Source: Vibrio sp. HA2012
Lineage (GTDB): Bacteria > Pseudomonadota > Gammaproteobacteria > Enterobacterales > Vibrionaceae
Assembly (NCBI RefSeq): GCF_002812955.1
Contig: NZ_PFXK01000001.1
Coordinates: forward strand, 558,001-622,000
Direction of reading: 5' to 3'
Length of the DNA stretch: 64,000 bases
Shown here piece by piece: positions 26,385 through 34,558 of this stretch. The notes below the pieces were generated by a model. It searched no databases. It was not told the DNA's origin and was given only the letters and a program-made list of their open reading frames with translations. The position numbers and the translations under genes were made by a program. How positions within the stretch are numbered: position 1 is the first letter of the stretch; each line of letters starts with the position of its first letter.

Positions 26385-27782
26385 TCAGTAAGCCGTCTTG
26401 CCAACAAACCCTTTAAATGCGGTGAGGAAAATAATTTTGATATCCAGCCACAATGACCAGGACTGAATATACATAAGATCGTGTTCGACCCTTTTTTCCA
26501 TTTTATCCAGCGTGTCGGTTTCGCCACGGTAGCCATTAATCTGTGCCCAGCCGGTAATACCCGGTTTTACCTGATGACGCAGCATATATTTATTGATCAG
26601 TCCGCGGTATTCCTCATTATGAGCGATCGCATGCGGCCTTGGTCCTACGATAGACATAGTACCCATAAGGACATTAAAGAATTGTGGCAGTTCATCCAGA
26701 GAAGTGCGACGGATAAAACCACCGAATGGAGTGATACGGGGATCATTCTTTGTGGCTTGTTTCACGACGGAACCATTGTCCTGAGTCGTCATTGAACGGA
26801 ATTTCCAGACCTTAATCGGTTTACCGTCCAGACCATAACGCTGTTGTTTGAAAATAACCGGCCCCGGTGATGACAATTTTACACCAACAGCAACCGCAAA
26901 GAGCAGCGGACTGATCAGACAAATAATCAGCAGAGACAGAATGATATCTTCTGCCCGTTTCATAAAACTGGAGAATCCGTAGAAAGGGGTGTCGTGAATA
27001 CTCAGGGTAGGAACAGTGCCCACATTACGCCAGCGAGACTGCATTAAATCGAAAGTGAAGAAATCCGGAACAATATAAACACGGGCGTTACTATCAGCAA
27101 AGTGATTGATAATCTGCTTGATACGCTTCGCCGCTTCCATCGGAAGAGCGACATAGACATGTTTGACCTTACGCTCTTTAGCCAGATTCAGTGCATCATC
27201 AATGGTGCCGCTTAGCGGAACCGGTAATTGTTCTGAATGCAAACGATCCGGAGAGCGATCATCATAGATACCTGTTAGTTTCAGGTTCAGAAGAGAATTG
27301 CTGAGAATTTCATTAGAAAGGGTAATACCAGAGCTTGTCGCACCGATAATAACTGTATTTTGATGTGAATCCCGGTGTGCAATACATGGGTATTTGTAGA
27401 CAAAAATACGCCAGACGACGAGAACAACCGGTACAGCGGCAAACCATATACCAAGAACCGCACGGGAATAGGCCTCTGATACCTTAAAGAAGAAGGCGAT
27501 AAACAGTAACGTAGCGATAGTAAACAACCAGGAGAAAAATATCCCGGCAGTGACTTCACGCAGAGAGCGCGAGTGAGTCGCACGATAGATACCGGCAATT
27601 TCAGCCATCAGACTATAGAAAAAGACTCCGGTACTTAACGCAATAAAATAATTATTACTGAACTGTCCGTTATAGACATGTGCGGCCATTACCAGAATAA
27701 CGGAGATGATGATCACATCCAGAATCCGGTAGGCAAGAACGGTTTCCTCGCCATGACCTTTAATTCGTTTTCCCTGTCTCAT
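26385..27782 (-). CDS. Undecaprenyl-phosphate glucose phosphotransferase (WcaJ/VpsL-type)
   Basis: 465 residues. Four N-terminal membrane helices and a CoA-binding-like/Rossmann middle (VIIGATSSGITLSNEIL) come first. Then follow a further membrane element (IILSLLIICLISPLLFAVAVGVKL) and the C-terminal sugar-phosphotransferase domain with VIFKQQRYGLDGKPIKVWKF, RRTSLDELPQFFNVLMG and VGPRPHAIAHN. It transfers hexose-1-phosphate (usually glucose) to undecaprenyl phosphate, starting each repeat unit. The frame opens at a TTG (27803), but ATG 27782 gives a better start. It is the first gene after the JUMPStart element. Confidence 0.92.
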   Translation of the reverse strand: MRQGKRIKGHGEETVLAYRILDVIIISVILVMAAHVYNGQFSNNYFIALSTGVFFYSLMAEIAGIYRATHSRSLREVTAGIFFSWLFTIATLLFIAFFFKVSEAYSRAVLGIWFAAVPVVLVVWRIFVYKYPCIAHRDSHQNTVIIGATSSGITLSNEILSNSLLNLKLTGIYDDRSPDRLHSEQLPVPLSGTIDDALNLAKERKVKHVYVALPMEAAKRIKQIINHFADSNARVYIVPDFFTFDLMQSRWRNVGTVPTLSIHDTPFYGFSSFMKRAEDIILSLLIICLISPLLFAVAVGVKLSSPGPVIFKQQRYGLDGKPIKVWKFRSMTTQDNGSVVKQATKNDPRITPFGGFIRRTSLDELPQFFNVLMGTMSIVGPRPHAIAHNEEYRGLINKYMLRHQVKPGITGWAQINGYRGETDTLDKMEKRVEHDLMYIQSWSLWLDIKIIFLTAFKGFVGKTAY

Positions 27783-27903
27783 AATTTTAAACCCAGCCAA
27801 CAACGCAAATTTCTAATTAGTGAGATAACGAGCAAACCGACTGCTCGTCGTTAATGAGTGACCTGTCTATTGATTTATGACTGCTCACTCAGTAATCAAC
27901 TAA

Positions 27904-27941
27904 GCACGCTACCGCCCTTGGGTTAACAGCTCCCACCGTGC
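27904..27941 (-). promoter_or_regulatory. JUMPStart sequence with ops element (RfaH recruitment)
   Basis: On the minus strand the segment reads GAGCTGTTAACCCAAG followed by GGCGGTAGCGTG, the 12-nt ops core (27905-27916), about 120 nt upstream of the first gene. JUMPStart/ops pauses RNA polymerase and recruits RfaH, which suppresses Rho termination and polarity in long polysaccharide operons. It marks the start of the locus that runs to 12.3 kb. Confidence 0.92.
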
Positions 27942-28393
27942 TTCAGCGTACATTCTCGTTAATTATGCAGATATCAAACGATTAGCTCATGGATTTTCAG
28001 CTTACTATTATGAGTAAAATGAATGAGTTGTAATCGAAAGATATCTATTTCGCATGTACTGGAATTAAAATTTTGTATTTATAAGACCCTAGCCAACACA
28101 TACTGACCTATAGAGAAAAGACTCGAACTTCTATAAGTTGGCTGTAGTTTTACCTGAATCAATGGGAAAGAAAACCATAAATCGTGATCTGGCGCTACTT
28201 TTTCCATTCATTCTTATTAATGAGACAAGCGCTGTCGCAACTATATCCAGTCTGTTCTTATTGATAAATCCCTTACATTTCATGTGTATATGATAATTTT
28301 CGATTCAGTTATAAAGATGCTATCGCTCTGTTAATACTAATGAATTTATACTTAAAAAGTACCGGACGCTGATAAATAAGATGGGAATATAAC
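27942..28393. other. Upstream region of the polysaccharide locus
   Basis: About 450 AT-rich bases between the JUMPStart element and the nspC terminator. It must contain the locus promoter and any regulator sites; no open frame, sigma-54 motif or known operator could be supported by eye. Confidence 0.4.
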
Positions 28394-28430
28394 GAAAAAA
28401 CGCCTTCCCCCGGCAACGGAGAAAGGCGTA
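28394..28430 (-). terminator. Rho-independent terminator of the norspermidine operon
   Basis: Minus strand: ACGCCTT...CTCCG, loop TTGC, CGGGGG...AAGGCGT, then six T. It lies 30 nt after the nspC stop codon and insulates the operon from the polysaccharide locus. Confidence 0.9.
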
Positions 28431-28459
28431 TACATAAAAAATAGAGTACGAATAAGTAT

Positions 28460-29590
28460 TCAGACACTCCACTGAGACAATGAACGCTTAAAATCACGAT
28501 AGTCAAACTCGTTAAGTTTAACTATATCGCCGTTACTGCGGGCACAATAAACCGATGGCATCTTTAGCCCGTTAAACCAGTTTAGTTTCACCATGGTATA
28601 ACCGGCACTGTCCATAATGTGCAGTTTCTGACCAATCTCCAGTGGCTTAGTAAAATTAGCCACACAAAACTGATCGCCCGCCAGACAGGAACATGATCCA
28701 ATAATGTATTCATGTTCCCCTGTCTCAGAAGCTTCCAGAACCGAAGCCGGCTCATGGTAGATAAGGGTATCCAGACGATGTGCTTCCGTAGCAGAGTCAA
28801 CAATCGCTGTTTTCTTTTCATTCTCAACGATATCGACAACCGTCACCACTAAGTCTGTCGTTCTGGTGATAATAGCTTCACCCGGTTCAAGATACAGCTG
28901 AACACCATGCTTAGCAGAAAAGGCTTTCAACGCTGTTGCCAGTTTTTCCAGCTCATATCCCGGCCAGCTGAAGAATACACCCCCACCCAGGCTGACCCAA
29001 CTCAGCTTATCCAGATAAGTACCGAATTGAGAAGAAATACGCTCCAACAATGTGATGAATGAATCTGCACTTTTGTTCTCGCAGTTCATGTGAAACATAA
29101 CACCGTCAAGAGACTCAAACACTTCCGGATTAATATGATCTGCCTGAACACCCAGACGCGAATATTTTCGCGCCGGATCCGCAAGATCCTGCCCTGCACA
29201 ACTCACTCCCGGATTCAGACGCAGACCGACAGAAGCTTTACCTTCTACAAGGTGACGATAAGCCGCCAGTTGGCTCTGGGAGTTAAAAATCATCTTGTCA
29301 CAGATATCCGCGACTTCTTTTACATCGTCTTCACTATATCCGACGCTGTATGCGTGAGTTTCTCCGCCAAAAGTTTCGTAACCCAGTCTCACTTCATAAG
29401 GACCACTGCTGGTTGTACCGTCAAGATACGGTTTGATAATGTCAAATACGCCCCAGGTAGAAAAGCATTTAAGCGCCAGTACCAGCTTTACTCCGGAAAG
29501 TTCTTTTAGTTGTCTGGCTTTTTCAAGATTGGCCAGCAACTTCTCTTCGGAGATCATAAAATACGGGGTTTTGAGAGGGGTTGTGCTCAT
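28460..29590 (-). CDS. nspC: Carboxynorspermidine decarboxylase
   Basis: A PLP enzyme of the alanine-racemase/ornithine-decarboxylase fold (376 residues) that decarboxylates carboxynorspermidine (and carboxyspermidine) to norspermidine. The PLP lysine is Lys41 in LALKCFS, the phosphate-binding glycine run is SLGGGVFF, and the cofactor arginine-proximal LEPGEAI and catalytic-Cys-containing GSCSCLAGD are present. Norspermidine acts in vibrios in biofilm regulation through NspS/MbaA (known). It is the last gene of the operon and is separated from the synthase gene by a strong hairpin. Confidence 0.95.
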   Translation of the reverse strand: MSTTPLKTPYFMISEEKLLANLEKARQLKELSGVKLVLALKCFSTWGVFDIIKPYLDGTTSSGPYEVRLGYETFGGETHAYSVGYSEDDVKEVADICDKMIFNSQSQLAAYRHLVEGKASVGLRLNPGVSCAGQDLADPARKYSRLGVQADHINPEVFESLDGVMFHMNCENKSADSFITLLERISSQFGTYLDKLSWVSLGGGVFFSWPGYELEKLATALKAFSAKHGVQLYLEPGEAIITRTTDLVVTVVDIVENEKKTAIVDSATEAHRLDTLIYHEPASVLEASETGEHEYIIGSCSCLAGDQFCVANFTKPLEIGQKLHIMDSAGYTMVKLNWFNGLKMPSVYCARSNGDIVKLNEFDYRDFKRSLSQWSV

Positions 29591-29624
29591 GGGAGTTTTC
29601 CGATGGTTATGGTGACTAAAAACT

Positions 29625-29662
29625 AGAGACTAGAAACCAGATAATCTAGTTTCTAGTCTCTC
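29625..29662 (-). terminator. Intra-operon hairpin between carboxynorspermidine synthase and nspC
   Basis: A perfect 13-bp stem (AGAGACTAGAAAC / GTTTCTAGTCTCT) is followed on the minus strand by AG and TTTTT, only 5 nt after the synthase stop codon. It can act as a partial terminator, lowering nspC relative to upstream genes, or as a 3'-end stabiliser. Confidence 0.65.
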
Positions 29663-29666
29663 TGTT

Positions 29667-30911
29667 TTATTTAAGAATTTTAATATCAGGCTGACCAGCT
29701 TCCAGTTCCTGAACATGCCAGTCAAGACCAATTTCCGGCATGGTCTCCAGAAACGGATCCGGATCCAACTGTTCCATATTAAACACACCGGCTTCAGCCC
29801 ATTTACCACGGAAATACTGCAGAGCCGCAGTAATCGCAGGAACCCCTGTTGTATAAGAGATAGCCTGATGTTCAACATCTTCGTAAGCCACTTCATGATC
29901 CGCATTATTGTAGATAAATACACTGCGAGACTGACCGTCTTTTGTGCCCTGAACCCAGGTGCCAATACAGGTTTTTCCCGTATAGCCCGGAGCCAGTGAT
30001 GTCGGATCAGGAAGAATAGCTTTCAGTACTTTCAGAGGCTCAACCACCGTTCCATCCTGCAAAGTGACCGGATCCGGACTCAGCAGACCAATATCACGCA
30101 TACAGTTGAAATAGTTCAGATAAGTGTCCCCAAAGCCCATCCAGAATTCAATGCGCTTAGCCGGAATAAAGGCCTGCATAGAGCGAACTTCATCATGCGC
30201 CATTGAATATACTTTATGTTTACCTACCAGAGGAAAATCGAACTCAAGCATACGAGTATGACAAGGAACCTGCTTCCACTTTCCTTCTTCCCAATAGAAA
30301 GAATCACCCTGAATTTCCAGCATATTCGTTTCAGGATCGAAATTGGTCGCAAATTTCTTACCGTGATCACCGGCGTTAACATCCATCACATCGATAGTGT
30401 CGATCTCATCAAACAGATGCTTCACGGCATAAGCAGCAAAAACACTCACAACACCCGGATCAAAACCGGCACCCAAAATGCCGGTGATACCCGCTTCCTC
30501 AAACTTGTTACGGTATTCCCACTGCCAATCATAAGCCTGAGGAACCTGCTGCCCCTCCGAACAAAGGTCAACGGCTACAGACGTATCCAGATAAGATACT
30601 TTTGCCTGCAGACACGCTTCCATGATTGTAATGTTTACCCACGGAGGACCAGCATTAATCACTAAATCAGGCTGAACTTCCTTAATAAGGGCTACTAATG
30701 CTTCAACATCATCGGCGTTGACTGCCCGCGCTTCCAATTTTCCGGAAAGATCTTTCAGATTATTTTTTTTCTTAATCGATTCGATGATTTTTTCGCACTT
30801 ACCAATAGTACGGGATGCCAGTGTAATATCGCCCAATACATCGTTGTTTTGTGCCGCCTTATGCGCCACAACCCAACCAACACCACCAGCACCAATCTGT
30901 AGAATTGACAT
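29667..30911 (-). CDS. Carboxynorspermidine synthase (saccharopine dehydrogenase family)
   Basis: 414 residues with an N-terminal NAD(P)H Rossmann motif GAGGVG (residues 7-12) and saccharopine-dehydrogenase-type features (NAGPPWVNITIMEACLQA, YLDTSV, LGAGFDPGVVSVFAAYA). The enzyme condenses L-aspartate beta-semialdehyde with 1,3-diaminopropane (or putrescine) reductively to carboxynorspermidine (or carboxyspermidine). The neighbours supply the diaminopropane (dat, ddc) and the next step (nspC), which fixes the assignment against true saccharopine dehydrogenases. Confidence 0.94.
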   Translation of the reverse strand: MSILQIGAGGVGWVVAHKAAQNNDVLGDITLASRTIGKCEKIIESIKKKNNLKDLSGKLEARAVNADDVEALVALIKEVQPDLVINAGPPWVNITIMEACLQAKVSYLDTSVAVDLCSEGQQVPQAYDWQWEYRNKFEEAGITGILGAGFDPGVVSVFAAYAVKHLFDEIDTIDVMDVNAGDHGKKFATNFDPETNMLEIQGDSFYWEEGKWKQVPCHTRMLEFDFPLVGKHKVYSMAHDEVRSMQAFIPAKRIEFWMGFGDTYLNYFNCMRDIGLLSPDPVTLQDGTVVEPLKVLKAILPDPTSLAPGYTGKTCIGTWVQGTKDGQSRSVFIYNNADHEVAYEDVEHQAISYTTGVPAITAALQYFRGKWAEAGVFNMEQLDPDPFLETMPEIGLDWHVQELEAGQPDIKILK

Positions 30912-30939
30912 AGTCGCTCCCTTATTTTGCCGGCTAAAA

Positions 30940-32379
30940 CTAAGTAACCGCCAGCTGTTTAATTTCAGTTAATAAATGTTCAAAGTCTGCAAGTGTCAGA
31001 CACGGATTTAAAATAGTAAATTTCAGTGCGGATTTTCCGTCTACTGTGGTTTCACCCAACACAGCGATACCCCGTACCAGAGCCTCGAGACGGACTCTTT
31101 GGTTCAGTGTATCCATATCTTCAGTGTCTGATACGCAACGGAACAGAACTGTTGATAAAGAAGGTTCAGCTAACAGCTCAAAGCCTTCACACCTTTCGAC
31201 CATTCTGGCGACCTGCTGAGTCTGTTCCAGAAGGTGGTCATACATAGCTCCCAACGCATCAGGACCAACACTCTGCATTGTCATAAAAACTTTCAGAGCA
31301 TCAAATCTTTTGGTCGTAGCCATTGACTTATCCACCAGATTCGGCAGCTCATCATGCTCCCGGTTCAGGTAATCGGCATGGTGCAACAGGTACTTGAAGT
31401 CTGCTTTGTCTTTAACCAGCAATGCACCACAGCTGATTGTCTGATAAAACAGTTTATGGAAATCGACACTCACAGAATCGGCTTTCTCGATACCCTTAAG
31501 GCGATTCTTATGCTTGCTCAGGATCAGAGCACCACCATACGCCCCATCTACATGCAGCCAGATCTCTTCTTTAGCAGCAATATCAGCCAGCGCATCGATA
31601 TCATCAATAGCACCATGGTCTGTCGTACCGGCAGTTGCAACCAGAGCAAATGGGATCAGCCCTTCTGCTTTTACTTCCTGCACAGCCTTCTCCAGCGCAT
31701 CTACCCGGATGGTGCCGTTATCATTTGTCTCAACACAGAGCACAGCTCGTTCACCGAGTCCCATTATGGACGCCGTTTTTTGCACAGTGAAATGAGACTT
31801 AGAGGAACAGATGATGCGCAGCTTAGACGCATATTCAGGCAAACCCAGTTTCTGGATAGAATGACCGCTAATCTTATCCGCAACCCAGTCACGTGCCAGC
31901 ATCAGCCCCATCTGGTTAGACTGAGTACCGCCACTGGTGAAGATACCATCGGCTTTTTCACCCAGCTCATAGCGGCCGCACAGCCAGTCCACCACTTTCT
32001 GCTCAACATAGGTTGCGGCAGAAGCCTGATCCCAGGAATCCATAGACTGGTTTAATGCGGCAATAATAGATTCAGCGGCAATAGCAGGCATCAGAGGCAC
32101 AGTGTGCAGGTGCGCAATACAGTTTTTGTGTTGAGTAAAAATGGAGTTTTTACCCACCAGCTCAATCGTATCACTCACAACACGCTTCAGGCTCTCATTG
32201 CTGCCATCAAGATCAATCTGACAGATTGCGGCTTCCAGCAACGCAGGATCCATTCCTGAATAGGGTTTATTGATGTCTTCAAACAACGAGGTTATCGCGG
32301 CGGTGGTATGCTGCATTACTGCAGCATAAGTATCCGCACCGGCCTGACCGGTGCGCAGAAAATGTTTTTCCCAGGACAC
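30940..32379 (-). CDS. ddc: L-2,4-diaminobutyrate decarboxylase
   Basis: A group II PLP-dependent decarboxylase (479 residues) making 1,3-diaminopropane from 2,4-diaminobutyrate. Key motifs are ATAGTTDHGAIDDID, HVDGAYGGAL (the PLP-binding Asp and Ala) and the PLP lysine in SVDFHKLFYQ. Start: a GTG at 32379 shares its first base with the last base of the dat stop codon and has GGGAG 8 nt upstream. The GTG five codons earlier (32394) lacks a ribosome site. This tight coupling shows that dat and ddc are translated together. In V. cholerae, as I recall, these two activities are fused into one protein. Confidence 0.93.
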   Translation of the reverse strand: MSWEKHFLRTGQAGADTYAAVMQHTTAAITSLFEDINKPYSGMDPALLEAAICQIDLDGSNESLKRVVSDTIELVGKNSIFTQHKNCIAHLHTVPLMPAIAAESIIAALNQSMDSWDQASAATYVEQKVVDWLCGRYELGEKADGIFTSGGTQSNQMGLMLARDWVADKISGHSIQKLGLPEYASKLRIICSSKSHFTVQKTASIMGLGERAVLCVETNDNGTIRVDALEKAVQEVKAEGLIPFALVATAGTTDHGAIDDIDALADIAAKEEIWLHVDGAYGGALILSKHKNRLKGIEKADSVSVDFHKLFYQTISCGALLVKDKADFKYLLHHADYLNREHDELPNLVDKSMATTKRFDALKVFMTMQSVGPDALGAMYDHLLEQTQQVARMVERCEGFELLAEPSLSTVLFRCVSDTEDMDTLNQRVRLEALVRGIAVLGETTVDGKSALKFTILNPCLTLADFEHLLTEIKQLAVT

Positions 32380-33806
32380 TATTTTGTCTCCCACTGAGCT
32401 ACTGCAACGTTGATCGCTTCTTCCAGCGTACGGACTGCAAAATCAATCTGCTCATAAGAAATGATCATCGGAGGAAGGAAGCGGATAACCGACCCCTCTC
32501 TGCCACCTTTTTCAACCATCAGGCCTCGTTCCAGCGCGGCACGCTGAATCGCCAGAGTCAGATCACCGGCTGCCGCAGGTTCACCAAATTTATTGGTTTC
32601 ACCGTCAGGTTTCACAATTTCCAGTCCCAGCATCAGACCCTTACCACGAACATCTGCAATACAGCTGACACGACTCTGAATGCCTTCCAGACCATGACGC
32701 AAGTACTGACCCGCAACATTGGCGTGTTCAACAAGGTTGTCACGCTCCATAATTTCAAGTGCTTTCGCACCAGAAACCATCGCCAGTTGATTACCACGGA
32801 ATGTGCCGGTATGCTCGCCCGCTTTCCAGGTATCAATGTCTTTTTTGAACACCAGAATCGACATTGGCAAACCACCACCAATAGCCTTAGACAACACTAA
32901 AATATCCGGGCTAATGCCTGATTCTTCAAAAGCAAAACGATAGCCGGTTTTACCTACACCACACTGGATTTCATCAAAAATCAGCAGGATACCATGCTCA
33001 TCACAGATACGGCGCAGTTCACGCAGCCAGAATGCTGGCGCAGGAACCACACCACCTTCCCCCTGAACAGGTTCAACAATGATGGCTGCCGGTTTCATGA
33101 TGCCAGCTTCATCATCGCACAGCATACGTTCGATATAACGGATGCCGGCTTTCGCACCGTCATCACCACCCAGACCAAACGGACAGCGCAGACTGTAAGG
33201 GAACGGCATAAAATGCACATCAGACATCAGTCCTGTACGACGTGCTTTTGTGCCCAGATTACCCATCAGTCCCATCGTACCGTTAGTCATACCGTGATAT
33301 GCCCCACGGAAAGCAAACATGGTATTACGTCCTGTCGTCTGTTTTGCCAGTTTGATCGCAGCTTCTACTGCGTCGGCACCTGACGGACCACAAAACTGAA
33401 TTGCAGAATTTTCCGCAAATTCCTGAGGAAGGAACGCCTTAACCTGCTTGATAAATCTGTCTTTTGCTTCGGTTGTAATATCCAGGGTCTGGTAAGGCAG
33501 ACCGGAATCAAGCTGATCTTTCAGCGCCTGATTAATTTCAGGATGGTTATAACCCAGAGACAATGTTCCCGCACCAGCCAGACAGTCTAAGAACAACTGA
33601 CCACGCGTATCTTCAACTAACGCGCCATAAGCCCGCTTAATAGCAATAGGCAGACGACGCGGATACGAGCGTACTTCAGATTCATGCTGCGCCTGATCGA
33701 TCAGCAGTTGATCCGGTGTCAGATCATAGACACCTTCAAGCTGCGGAGTTGTTGTATCGAATGGATTATTTACGTTCACTGTTTCCAGAGGGAATGCTGT
33801 ACTCAT
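32379..33806 (-). CDS. dat: Diaminobutyrate--2-oxoglutarate aminotransferase
   Basis: A class III (omega-type) aminotransferase of 475 residues converting aspartate semialdehyde plus glutamate to 2,4-diaminobutyrate, the entry to 1,3-diaminopropane. Motifs: CGPSGADAVEAAIKLAK for PLP phosphate binding, AYHGMTNG, LLIFDEIQCGVGKTG, and the PLP lysine in LSKAIGGGLPMS. Start: ATG 33806 with AGGTG 6 nt upstream is favoured over a GTG three codons earlier. It is the first gene of the four-gene operon. Confidence 0.94.
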   Translation of the reverse strand: MSTAFPLETVNVNNPFDTTTPQLEGVYDLTPDQLLIDQAQHESEVRSYPRRLPIAIKRAYGALVEDTRGQLFLDCLAGAGTLSLGYNHPEINQALKDQLDSGLPYQTLDITTEAKDRFIKQVKAFLPQEFAENSAIQFCGPSGADAVEAAIKLAKQTTGRNTMFAFRGAYHGMTNGTMGLMGNLGTKARRTGLMSDVHFMPFPYSLRCPFGLGGDDGAKAGIRYIERMLCDDEAGIMKPAAIIVEPVQGEGGVVPAPAFWLRELRRICDEHGILLIFDEIQCGVGKTGYRFAFEESGISPDILVLSKAIGGGLPMSILVFKKDIDTWKAGEHTGTFRGNQLAMVSGAKALEIMERDNLVEHANVAGQYLRHGLEGIQSRVSCIADVRGKGLMLGLEIVKPDGETNKFGEPAAAGDLTLAIQRAALERGLMVEKGGREGSVIRFLPPMIISYEQIDFAVRTLEEAINVAVAQWETK

Positions 33807-34140
33807 CTCTGACACCTATTTCTCAATTAACTGTCTGAAATACGCTCTCTACCCACATTTCCAAGGGGACTATTCTGTGCTTTTTTCAGGCAAAACGGTT
33901 ACTGCAAAGCAGACTAACCCATACCGGAATTTCCGGCACAGGCACACAGGCCGGCTAATAGCCAGCTAAAAAGGGCTTACGAATCAAGGCTCAGTAATAA
34001 TACTGCAGTTTGGAAGAACGAAGCTGATTTTGAAGTAATAGATTAATGATAACAATGTTGGGTTTCCCAATTTAATGCCGCCTATTCGCTATATCCAAGA
34101 GGTACAAAAAATCCGTCTATAGCTCTTAATCAGCAGAGCA
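33807..34140 (-). other. Long leader / upstream region of the norspermidine operon
   Basis: No gene seen. Several small inverted repeats occur: CCGGAATTTCCGG (about 33934-33946), GCCGGCTAATAGCCAGC (about 33952-33968) and TTGGGtttCCCAA (34068-34080). On the minus strand TTTTTT (34106-34111) follows a second copy of AGACGG. If transcription of the operon starts upstream of the folded element at 34141-34210, the 5' leader would exceed 330 nt. Confidence 0.4.
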
Positions 34141-34210
34141 AAGTATCCCGTCTACCAGTCCATTAGCTATGGCTGGTACCTACCCTACGAGACGGCACCA
34201 GCTTTAATGG
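34141..34210 (-). ncRNA. Candidate structured RNA element, pseudoknot-capable
   Basis: Read on the minus strand, CCAUUA (34205-34210) pairs with UAAUGG (34160-34165), and nested inside GCUGGU (34197-34202) pairs with ACCAGC (34072+100, i.e. 34172-34177). The loop contains CCGUCU (34190-34195), which can pair with AGACGG (34148-34153) just outside the stem, an H-type pseudoknot. A second AGACGG (34113-34118) followed by six U lies 30 nt downstream, so an alternative pairing is possible. The plus strand can also fold (CCGTCT/AGACGG enclosing ACCAG-CCAT/ATGG-CTGGT). No known riboswitch consensus was recognised. It could serve the norspermidine operon or the chemoreceptor, or be an independent RNA. 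Confidence 0.4.
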
Positions 34211-34558
34211 TCGCCTCGCGTATCCCCCAGAAATTTCAGTTATGGAACTGCTCCGAGATTGCGCGCGAAATTATCATATTTTGCTTTTTATTGGCAACAA
34301 TTTTGTGCGAAGAAATTATAGAAACATCAATATAGGAAGTGAAAGATGCATAGATAACTGTCTTAAATATGAGAATCACTCAGATTTGTTTACTGAGCAT
34401 AAGCATAATATAAACATTTTTGGCTATAGATCACCTTTTGTGCATGTGGGCAAAAAATGGTTTGTGATGTAAGTCCAGATTGCTGCATAGAAAATCAATT
34501 AACATAGATTGTTACAGACAACTTACGTCTATTCCTCAACTACAAAACAAAATGCCTT
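34211..34558. other. Upstream region of the chemoreceptor gene
   Basis: No gene supported. A 76-codon open frame here (34242-34472) has no ribosome site and an unlikely composition. The promoter of the chemoreceptor should lie here. Confidence 0.35.

Noticed and set aside
29667..30911. Lysine-degrading saccharopine dehydrogenase.
   Set aside because: The family match is shared, but the operon with nspC, dat and ddc points to carboxynorspermidine synthase.
30940..32379. Glutamate decarboxylase or aromatic amino-acid decarboxylase as alternative names for ddc.
   Set aside because: Same fold, but coupling to dat and to carboxynorspermidine synthase fixes the diaminobutyrate role.
34141..34226. 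Possible c-di-GMP (GEMM-I) riboswitch, because vibrio chemoreceptors can carry one.
   Set aside because: The conserved GEMM motifs (CAAACC, GGGACGCAAAGCC and the tetraloop receptor) are absent on both strands; kept only as an unidentified structured element.
34242..34472. 76-codon plus-strand open frame before the chemoreceptor.
   Set aside because: No ribosome site, odd composition and no recognisable domain; likely chance frame in AT-rich intergenic DNA.
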